Source of the DNA: Ignavibacteria bacterium
Lineage (GTDB): Bacteria > Bacteroidota > Ignavibacteria > Tepidaquicellales > Tepidaquicellaceae
DNA: 5,753 nucleotides
NCBI GenBank assembly: GCA_016710985.1
Contig: JADJTX010000055.1
Location: 1 to 5,753, forward strand
Direction: 5' to 3'
Below are positions 1 to 5,753 of this stretch, piece after piece. Numbering within the stretch: position 1 is the first letter of the stretch; every line of letters starts with the position of its first letter. The position numbers were made by a program, and so were the translations under genes. The notes beneath the pieces are model-generated. The model was not told the DNA's origin and made no database searches. It worked only from the letters and a program-made list of their open reading frames with translations.

Positions 1-128
1 TGGGATCATAAATGTTTATAAGCAATTAACCAATCAACCAATTAACCAATCAACCAATCAACATAATTATCTATCCTTTCTAATCTAAATTTAATAATTT
101 CATTCATTCTAAAAATTTAAAAATTCAT
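1..128. other. Non-coding region upstream of the ATPase
   Basis: This stretch is strongly AT-rich and contains the 8-bp repeat array. I found no convincing open frame. I looked for a sigma-70 promoter and for the Bacteroidota -33/-7 pattern (TTTG and TAnnTTTG) and could not support either. The ATPase promoter may lie here or left of the window. Confidence 0.5.
23..62. repeat. 8-bp tandem repeat, five copies
   Basis: Five head-to-tail copies of CAAYYAAC are visible: CAATTAAC, CAATCAAC, CAATTAAC, CAATCAAC, CAATCAAC. The only variation is T/C at the fourth position. The array lies about 65 bp upstream of the ATPase. Short period-7/8 arrays of this sort are common between genes in AT-rich Bacteroidota-type genomes. 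I see no sign that it is a CRISPR or a binding-site array. Confidence 0.9.
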
Positions 129-2512
129 TTGCAGTTTCAAGGTCTTACTTGAGGAAGTCCGGAAACATAGCTGTGTTGACTTCAGAACAAATCATCCAAG
201 CCAAGGACAAAAACTATCAGCGAAATTTTTATTGAGAATCTATTTTCAGTATTTAATCTGGTACATTTTCTAATAATTGTTTTTCTATCTTATTTTTATT
301 TTCAGACCAGAGACGACAGATTACTTCTTGACAGTGTAGGTATTTTTCATAATTGCATTTCTAAATACATTTCTTGCGATATTTTCAGGAGATAAAGCCA
401 ACGGGCTTGGATAAGGTCAATCTTCTTCTTAAGAAAGAAGTCATTGTCATCAGAGACGGAAGGAAGTTTCAATAGAGCCTTCGGAAATTGTACTGATGAA
501 ATAATTTTGATCCGAAGGGAGATCAGATAGTTGTAGATGGTGAAGTGGTATTTTCCAATCATCTTGAGATTGACGAATCGCTGCTTACAAGCGAATCAAA
601 TCCGATTCATAAAAATTAAATGAAGAGATCCTTTCGGGAAGTTTCTGTCTTTCCGGAAATGGTTTTTATAAAGCCGTCAAGATCGGAAGTGAAAGCTATG
701 CAGCGAAGATCACAGAGCAGGCAAAGAAGTATAAATTTGATCTTACCCCTCTTCAGAAAAAGATCAACTCAATAGTTAAAATTCTTTTTCTTGTAGCACT
801 TTTTCTGGTTGCGCTTGAAGTTGGATTCAACACAGGAAATATGGATATTGATTTTGTAAGAAAGATTTCAACTATCCTTATCTCACTTGTACCTCAGGGG
901 CTGGTGCTTATGGCAACTGTCACATTTGCAGTTGGAGTAACAAGGATCAGCAAGCTCGGTGCAATCGTACAACGTCTTAATGCAATTGAGTCATTCTCTA
1001 ATGTTCAGGTCGTATGTATGGACAAGACCGGAACTCTGACTCAGAATATCCTGTCTGTTTATCAATTGAATTCTAGTTTCAGATAAATTTACTGAAAAAG
1101 AAGTGAAATCCTATATTGGAACACACGCAAAACTCACAAGGATAAGAATGCTACGATCAATGCTATAAATGTTTATGATGCGGATAATGAGTTTAAGATT
1201 TAGATGAGTTTCCTTTCAGCCCGAAAGAAAACTGAGTATGATCTCGGCGGAAAAAGGGAATGAAAAATACCTTTATACTGGAGCATATGATGGACTCATT
1301 AAAAAGTAAAGGTAATCCGTTGAATTTACTGAAAGTTGTTTGCAGATAAAGAACTTGGTATTTACAGAAACGTTTTATTCGGAATTGTCAGAAATGATAT
1401 GTCGTCTGAAGAGTTTAAAGAAGATCTTGAAGGTCTGGAGGTTGAGCCGCTTTGCGTCATTTCTATCACTGATAAGATCAGGGATGATGTATATGATGCT
1501 TTAAAGCTTTTTGAAGGCAACGGGATTAAGTTAAAAATCCTCTCCGGAGATTCTGCCAAGGCTATTCAGGAAGTTACTAACATTATAGGCTGGAAAATAA
1601 AAGATTCTGATATGATAACAGGAAATGATCTTGATAATATCAGCGATGAGCAGTTTAAAAAGATCGTTATGGATAATGTGATATTTGCAAGACTGAAGCC
1701 TGAGCATAAACTCAGGATCATCAAAACATTAAAAAAAGATAAGATCTATACAGCAATGATCGGTGACGGAGTAAATGATCTGCCGGCTATAAAAGAAGCT
1801 GATATGGGAATTGCAATGGAAGAGGGAAGCAGTATCACCAAAGAAGTTGCGGATATAGTATTATTGAAAAATAAATTTTCATTGCTGCCGAGTATTTTTG
1901 ATGAAGGAAATAAGATTGTGAATACTGTTAAGTCAGTTGGTAAATTATTTATAACAAAAATTTCTTTTGTGATATATATTACTTTATTATCGCTTTCTTT
2001 TTCTGGATTTTCCGCTGACACCCCGCAGAGTATCTCTCTTATAAATGTATTCGGAATAGCTTTGCCTGCATTTATTATTACAGTTAAAAAATACAGATAC
2101 TTCCCGGACTGTTAACTTTGTGAAAGAGCTTATTACTTTTGTCATATTATCGGCACTTGTCATAGTAGTGGCAGGCTACGCCGGAATTTATTTTGCCGAG
2201 AAGTATTACGCCATTAACGAAAAGGAAATTCAGATGGTAATGCTTACTATTATGATAATTACAAACATAGCAAATTATTTTTCAATTGTATTGCCTGATG
2301 CGGGGAAAAAATGTACTGATTTATCTTCTTTACGGACTTGGAATTTTACTTGGATATATATTCCTGCAGCCACAGGCTCTGATATGCTTATGATAAATTT
2401 AGTAAAAGAGTTTTATGAAATTGATTATGTAAGACCTGATCTTTGGGTGCTTATCATGACGATAAGCATTATCAGTTCGTTCATACTATATTTTGCTCAA
2501 GTTCAGATTTAA
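129..2512 (+). CDS. CtpE-like cation-transporting P-type ATPase, multiply frameshifted
   Basis: This gene encodes a P-type ATPase that drives cations across the inner membrane by ATP hydrolysis. Similarity is to the CtpE group, for which calcium transport has been reported in mycobacteria; the ion here is inferred.

Seen in order: an N-terminal GLT-type start (129-149), then SEIFIENLFSVFNL leading into the first membrane span (219-341). The actuator domain has DESLLTSES (about 572-598). LVPQGL is at 886-903 and the phosphorylation motif DKTGTLT at 1021-1041. A nucleotide-binding segment (about 1082-1330) includes DKNATINAI. LSGDS (about 1543-1557), GDGVND (1762-1779) and C-terminal spans follow, with a TAA stop at 2510-2512. 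Total length is roughly 790 codons, normal for the group.

The frame changes about eight times before 613 and about five times between 1080 and 1335. It changes again near 2086-2091 (an A6 run), 2306-2311 and 2381-2390. The reading is clean over 613-1078 and 1336-2085. Protein similarity crosses every break. The start is uncertain: a TTG at 129 fits the family's short N-terminus, but no good ribosome site is visible. Confidence 0.88.
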
Positions 2513-2538
2513 ATATATAAATAAAAGCAAAGCTGAGA

Positions 2539-4023
2539 ATGAAAATTAAAATACACACTCAGATCAATTGCATTAATACTCAGGTGCAATATTTGGATCG
2601 ATCTTTCATATAAATCAGAATAAGTTAGTTGTTACAAGCGGAGAAGGGAAATTGAATATTGAGAACTGGACTCAGATCTCTTTTTTAAAAAGATTCTCTT
2701 TTAAAATCTTTGATGGAAATTCACAGCTTGCAGTGATAAAATATTTTAATTCTTTAAAGGATAAGAAAGTAAAAGAAAGTTTAATACTTAAAATAAAGTT
2801 TGCGGATAGTGAAGAGCAGGTTTACGGAAATATTAAGGGAGTAGGTAAAGTGCGAACTATCGGAGTCATGCTCAAACCGATAGGGGATATATTCATACGG
2901 CTTCTTACAATGATCGCCGTTCCGCTTGTCCTTGCATCTCTGATAGTCGGTGCAGCGTCACTTTCAGATCTGAAGCATATAGCTAAGATCGGAGGTAAGA
3001 CTATCGGATTTTATGCAATGACAGCTGTGATTGCAATAGCTATCGGACTTGCCTGCGCTAATATTATCCAGCCCGGAAAATTCATGCCGGAAGAAACAAA
3101 GGAAAGATTACTTGAAACTTATCAGGATGATGCCATGAGCAAAATTGAGCAGAATGTATCTATGGATATAGTTGACTTCATTGTGAATATGGTTCCGAAA
3201 AATCCATTCAATGCAATTTCGGAGGGTAACTTTTTACAGATTGTATTTTTCTCGATCCTGATGGGTATATTTCTGTCGCAGATCGATAATGAAAAATCGA
3301 AAACCGTAATCAATTTTTTTGACGGTATCTCGAGTGCGATGATCCTGCTTGTGGAAAAATAATGTATGTTGCGCCAATTGCCGTGTTTACGCTTATCTCG
3401 GCTACAGTTGCGGAGTTTGGATTCAGCATTCTGCAAACCTTGCTTTTATATTCAGTTACAGTAATAATCGGACTTACAATTCTGACATTTGTTGAATATC
3501 CGCTGATGCTAAAGCTCTTTACTAAAATGGATGTTTTTAAATTTTTCAAAACTCAGAGACAGGTAATAGCTGTGGCATTTTCCACAAGCTCATCTGCAAC
3601 TTACTTGCAGTGACTATGGATATCTGTGAAAAAACTCGGAGTACCTAACAGGATAGCAAGTTTTGTACTGCCATTAGGTACAACAATAAATATGGACGGT
3701 ACTGCTCTTTATCAGGCAGTGGCTGCAATGTTCATTGCGCAGGTTTATGGATTTGATCTCAACTTAACTCAGCAACTTACAATTGTTTTTACCGCTGCTC
3801 TTGCTGCAATAGGTACTGCGCCTGCACCGGTATCGGATTGATCATGCTTATCATTGTATTGAAATCCGTAGAGTGCCTGAAGAAGGTATTGCGCTGATAA
3901 TCGGAGTTGACAGATTACTCGATATGTGCAGGACTGTGCCTAATGTGATCGCAGACTCACTTGCATGTGTAGTAATTGCAAACAGTGAGGAGAGAACTGG
4001 CTCCGATGAATCTGGATGGTTAA
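2539..4023 (+). CDS. Dicarboxylate/amino acid:cation symporter (DAACS), frameshifted
   Basis: This is a glutamate-transporter-family (GltPh-like) sodium- or proton-coupled symporter of the inner membrane.

The ATG at 2539 opens MKIKIHTQI. After one-base skips near 2566 and 2582 the frame gives IALIL and GAIFGSIFHIN, the expected first membrane helix. A polar segment of roughly 80 residues follows (about 2616-2868), then IGDIFIRLLTMIAVPLVLAS. Hallmarks are the HP1 serine motif STSSS (about 3580-3595), NMDGT at 3689-3703, and the HP2-like GTAPAPG region (about 3820-3840). The last binding helix reads DRLLDMCRTVPNVIAD. All six positions matching GltPh D390, D394, R397, T398, N401 and D405 are kept. 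The arginine favours an acidic substrate.

Frame breaks lie near 3355-3360 (A5 run, one base short), 3600-3612, 3629-3634 (A6 run), 3830-3836 and 3870-3875. The stop is uncertain: TAA at 4021-4023 (ending APMNLDG) needs one more shift near 3990, whereas the unshifted frame ends at 4047-4049. The gene lies 26 bp after the ATPase, so cotranscription is likely. Confidence 0.9.
2616..2868 (+). other. Polar insertion after the first membrane helix of the symporter
   Basis: Between the first helix (ending FGSIFHIN) and the next (beginning near KPIGDIFIRLL) the protein carries roughly 80 residues rich in Lys, Asp, Glu and Ser. The frame is single and open through this part. GltPh-type transporters usually have only a short link here. 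From memory, some Bacteroidota symporters carry a comparable insertion. By topology the loop should face the periplasm. Its role is unknown. Confidence 0.6.
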
Positions 4024-4047
4024 TAACTTATTTTATTAAATTCATTT

Positions 4048-4082
4048 AAATTACAAATTACAAATTATAAATTACAATTTAC
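4048..4082. repeat. 7-bp tandem repeat, five copies
   Basis: Five consecutive 7-mers are visible: AAATTAC, AAATTAC, AAATTAT, AAATTAC, AATTTAC. They fill most of the gap between the symporter and the peroxidase. Period-7 AATTAC arrays are frequent between genes in Bacteroidota-like genomes. The array ends 27 bp before the peroxidase ATG, so it may overlap that gene's promoter, but no promoter motif is clear. Confidence 0.88.
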
Positions 4083-4109
4083 ATTTATCGATAATATTAA
4101 AAAAAAATC

Positions 4110-4722
4110 ATGTCTAAAATTATTTTTAAAATCACTTTCCTGTTAGTAATTTTTGTATTTACTATAGGATGTTCTAAAACAGAAAATTCAAATTCGGATA
4201 ATCAATCAGATAACTCAAAATCAAAAAAGGAAATCAGTGTGAACAAAAACATTCATGATATTTCAGTTGTAAATATGGACGGAGATACTGTCAGTCTGTC
4301 AAAGTATAAAGGTAAAGTCCTGCTAATTGTAAATGTTGCTTCAAAATGCGGATACACATCTCAATATGAAGGACTTGAAGCAATATATAAAAAGTATAAT
4401 GGTCAGATTTGAAATCCTGGCATTCCCGTGCAATGACTTCGGAGGACAGGAGCCCGGCACAAATGAAGAGATAAGAACATTTTGTGAAACAAAGTTTAAT
4501 GTTACCTTTCCTTTGTTTGATAAAGTACAGGTGCTCGGAGATGATAAAAGTCCGCTTTATGAAAGACTCATAAATAATTCAGATCCAACAGGAGATATTG
4601 ATTGGAATTTTGAGAAGTTTGTCATAAGTAAAGACGGTGATATTACTGACAGGTTTAAAAGCAAAGCAAAACCTGAATCGGAAGAAATTACCGGAGCAAT
4701 TGAATCAGAATTGTCAAAATGA
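4110..4722 (+). CDS. Lipoprotein glutathione peroxidase (thiol peroxidase type), one frameshift
   Basis: This enzyme reduces hydrogen peroxide and organic hydroperoxides using thiols, most likely thioredoxin rather than glutathione.

The ATG at 4110 begins a type II signal peptide: charged start, hydrophobic stretch, then TIGC with the lipid-modified cysteine at residue 21. A Ser/Asn/Lys-rich linker runs to about residue 45. The protein is therefore expected outside the cytoplasm, anchored in a membrane. The peroxidase fold follows. The peroxidatic Cys80 lies in NVASKCGYT (codon 4347-4349). FPCNDFGGQEPG gives the catalytic Gln (4447-4449), and DIDWNFEKF gives Trp (4603-4605) and Asn (4606-4608). 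A further cysteine in TFCETKFNVTFPLF (4483-4485) matches the resolving Cys of thioredoxin-dependent members.

The frame breaks once at about 4404-4410, just after YNGQ, and continues as FEILAFPCN. One extra base or two missing bases explains it. No Shine-Dalgarno site precedes the ATG, only an A-rich run. About 204 residues in total, with a roughly 160-residue domain as usual. Confidence 0.95.
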
Positions 4723-4744
4723 TTTTCCGGATAACGGATATAAA

Positions 4745-4776
4745 AAAAGGCATGAAAAATTAATTTCATGCCTTTT
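4745..4776. terminator. Intrinsic terminator, probably bidirectional (copy 1)
   Basis: A perfect 13-bp inverted repeat (AAAAGGCATGAAA at 4745-4757, its complement at 4764-4776) has a 6-base loop. On the + strand T-rich sequence follows, including a T8 run at 4788-4795. On the minus strand the stem runs straight into a T7 stretch. It lies 22 bp after the peroxidase stop and should end that transcript. The same hairpin recurs at 5118-5149. Confidence 0.85.
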
Positions 4777-4796
4777 CTGCTTTTAAATTTTTTTTA

Positions 4797-4862
4797 TTAT
4801 CTAAGAACTACCAGCTTTTGTGTCAGTGTCACATAATCAATTTCATCTTCTGTAATCAGCTT
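4797..4862 (-). pseudogene. 3'-end remnant of a T9SS-secreted protein gene
   Basis: Read on the minus strand, 4862 down to 4800 encodes 21 residues beginning KLITEDE and ending TQKLVVLR, followed by TAA (4797-4799). This is the usual end of a type A T9SS C-terminal sorting domain, where a basic residue and a hydrophobic patch precede the stop. It equals the end of the gene at 5168-5753. The only base substitution is synonymous (Leu CTG here, CTC there). No sorting-domain sequence continues upstream: four codons further the frame meets TAA. It is a fragment, not a working gene. Confidence 0.85.
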
Positions 4863-4863
4863 A

Positions 4864-5117
4864 AAGAAGTTGTTTTAAAACTTCAGGATCTTTTTAAACG
4901 CAGAGCCACAGAGAATCGGAGACTTTAATTTACGTTATCTCTGCTGCTCTGTGGCTCTGCGTTAAATTTTTTATTAGTTTTGAGATAATCCGGAATTGGT
5001 TAAAAAAACAGGATGAGGGCTCGGTGAGGTTGTTTTAGGAAAGGGAAAATTATCCTTGAATGTAAACCTTAATCAAATTTTTTTAGCACGGATAAAAATC
5101 GATTTGGTCAGCTGTGG
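4864..5117. other. Spacer between the two direct repeats
   Basis: These 254 bp separate the two repeat copies. I see no coding frame with recognisable protein similarity. The clear structure is the long inverted repeat at 4897-4963. A small hairpin (GAAGTT at 4866-4871, AACTTC at 4879-4884) sits next to the edge of repeat copy 1. From 4970 to 5117 I see nothing I can name. Confidence 0.6.
4897..4963. repeat. Palindromic intergenic repeat element (CGCAGAG/CACAGAG type)
   Basis: Perfect 17-bp arms, AACGCAGAGCCACAGAG at 4897-4913 and its exact complement at 4947-4963, enclose 33 bases. Pairing can extend outward through TTT/AAA with one bulged A. Within each arm the motif CRCAGAG is itself repeated (CGCAGAG, CACAGAG). 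From memory, elements built from CGCAGAG/CACAGAG units are scattered between genes in many environmental bacterial genomes. Their function is not established. No T-tract fits a terminator as closely as the neighbouring hairpins do. Confidence 0.85.
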
Positions 5118-5149
5118 AAAAGGCATGAAAAATTAATTTCATGCCTTTT
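5118..5149. terminator. Intrinsic terminator (copy 2), ending the minus-strand gene
   Basis: This is the same perfect 13-bp stem and 6-base loop as at 4745-4776. On the minus strand it lies about 20 bp after the repaired stop codon of the secreted protein gene and ends in a short T4 tract. A T6 run also follows on the + strand side. It is the natural terminator of the minus-strand transcript. Confidence 0.8.
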
Positions 5150-5233
5150 CTGCTTTTAAATTTTTTATTATCTAAGAACTACCAGCTTTGTGTCAGTGTC
5201 ACATAATCAATTTCATCTTCTGTAATGAGCTTA
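5118..5233. repeat. Direct repeat, copy 2 (116 bp)
   Basis: This is the copy still joined to its gene. It comprises the terminator plus the last 21 codons of the secreted protein. The three-base length difference from copy 1 comes only from a T run in the trailer and a T run inside the coding end. The latter causes the apparent early stop of the gene. Confidence 0.95.
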
Positions 5234-5753
5234 TAAATGTATGTTCCATTCGCAATATAGTCACCATCCTCATCTCTTCCGTCCCATGGAATGTTATTGC
5301 TGCCTATTGATACCGGAGTTTCAATAGTTTTAATCAGCCTGCCGGAAATAGTATAGATCTTTATTTTGAAATTTTCCGGAGCTACTGATCCCGAGAGATT
5401 GAAAATAAAACTGGTTTCGCTTTTCATCGGGTTTGGATAATTATAAAAGTCCATTACCGAAAGTTCGTCACTTACAAATACATCCAGAGAAAGAGTATCT
5501 GATAAACCTTCCCCGTTATTGTAGATCAATGCGAGATTATTCTGTCCGTTTAAAAGTTCGGGCATGAAAATCAGAGAATTTCCATTACTGACACCTTTAC
5601 TTCTGCTGTCGATTCAATATAGCGTATTTCACTGTTTGATCTTCCGCTGTTGAAATATGGTATGTATCGGTTATTCAAACTTAATTTTAGACGGGTAGTA
5701 TCGGAACCAAGCGAACCGCTGAATTCCGGATCTGAGATACTTATCTTTAATTC
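5168..5753 (-). CDS. C-terminal part of a secreted protein with T9SS sorting domain (partial, frameshifted)
   Basis: The gene enters from the right edge, so only about its last 195 codons are seen.

The distal part carries the features of a type A T9SS sorting domain with an FlgD-like Ig fold. These are DFYNYPNPM (PNP at 5428-5436), FIFNLSG, KIKIYTISGRLIKTIE, the turn IPWDGRDEDGD, and NGTYIYKLI. Such domains send proteins across the outer membrane and are then removed or used for anchoring. Upstream, ISISDPEF and DTTRLKLSLNNRYIPYF, then LLNGQNNLALIYNN, look like the Ig-like segment found before this domain in large secreted proteins. From memory these include C25 (gingipain-type) peptidases. 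The catalytic part is outside the window, so the function cannot be set.

There are two frame breaks. One is at about 5597-5613. The other, in the AAAG run near 5186-5190, gives a false stop (TAG at 5179-5181) after TQSW. The duplicate at 4797-4862 shows the intact end, TQKLVVLR with TAA, equivalent here to 5168-5170. Confidence 0.85.

Larger units (their letters stand above)
4745..4863. repeat. Direct repeat, copy 1 (119 bp)
   Basis: This segment matches 5118-5233 along its whole length. The differences are one base (C here, G in copy 2, inside TGTAAT[C/G]AGC) and two homopolymer lengths (T8 against T6, and T4 against T3). It contains the terminator hairpin and the last 21 codons plus stop of the minus-strand secreted protein gene. 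Similarity stops abruptly at both edges. Confidence 0.95.

Noticed and set aside
23..62. CRISPR-like array
   Set aside because: The units are 8 bp and adjoin without spacers.
347..562. Open frame on the minus strand inside the ATPase
   Set aside because: The + strand of the same stretch encodes the actuator domain, and the minus-strand peptide resembles nothing known. It is open only because the DNA is AT-rich.
1362..2021. Two minus-strand open frames (1362-1559 and 1746-2021)
   Set aside because: Both lie opposite the cleanest coding part of the ATPase, which carries the LSGDS and GDGVND motifs.
2086..2091. Programmed ribosomal frameshifting at A-rich runs
   Set aside because: There are too many shifts, in both directions, at sites without a shared slippery heptamer and without a following structure. 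Sequencing error is simpler.
3122..3549. Two overlapping minus-strand open frames opposite the symporter
   Set aside because: The + strand has continuous symporter similarity here. The minus-strand peptides overlap each other and lack recognisable motifs.
129..4722. A new multi-gene system formed by ATPase, symporter and peroxidase
   Set aside because: Each belongs to a common household family. Only the ATPase-symporter spacing suggests joint transcription, and no shared partner or unusual domain links the three.
4557..4769. Minus-strand open frame over the end of the peroxidase
   Set aside because: It runs through the terminator hairpin and lies opposite the catalytic Trp-Asn segment of the peroxidase.
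4797..4862. Small independent peptide gene in repeat copy 1
   Set aside because: There is no start codon in frame before the upstream stop, and the sequence equals the C-terminus of the neighbouring protein.
4964..5117. Possible small RNA or second gene in the spacer
   Set aside because: I saw no promoter motif, no stable hairpin with a T-tract and no open frame with sensible protein content.

Overview
The window is AT-rich bacterial DNA, most likely from the Bacteroidota/Ignavibacteriota side of the FCB group. This placement is inferred. It rests on a type IX secretion (T9SS) C-terminal sorting domain on the minus strand, the lack of Shine-Dalgarno sites at the two visible ATG starts, short 7-8 bp tandem repeats between genes, and the look of the four proteins. 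Four protein genes are present and all four are broken by single-base frame changes. Protein similarity continues straight across each break in another frame. I therefore read most breaks as base-calling or assembly errors rather than gene decay, and I annotate whole genes across them.

Layout. 1-128: non-coding, with five copies of an 8-bp repeat. 129-2512 (+): a CtpE-like P-type cation ATPase with actuator, phosphorylation, nucleotide-binding and C-terminal membrane parts. 2539-about 4023 (+): a glutamate/aspartate (DAACS) cation symporter, 26 bp downstream and probably in the same transcript. Its ATG at 2539 is hidden by two early one-base shifts. 4024-4109: AT-rich gap with five 7-bp repeats. 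4110-4722 (+): a lipoprotein glutathione peroxidase, probably thioredoxin-dependent. 4745-5233: two near-identical copies (119 and 116 bp) of a terminator plus T9SS gene tail, flanking a 254-bp spacer that holds a 17-bp-arm inverted repeat. 5168-5753 (-): the C-terminal part of a large secreted protein that runs off the right edge.

Function. The + strand genes suggest an envelope-facing set: cation transport, acidic amino acid uptake and peroxide defence. Nothing in the sequence ties them into one pathway. No new defence system, CRISPR array, tRNA, rRNA or transposase is visible. The least ordinary part is 4745-5233, where a 21-codon copy of the neighbouring gene's 3' end and its bidirectional terminator lies beside a palindromic repeat element. 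That copy also shows what the true C-terminus of the secreted protein should be (KLVVLR).
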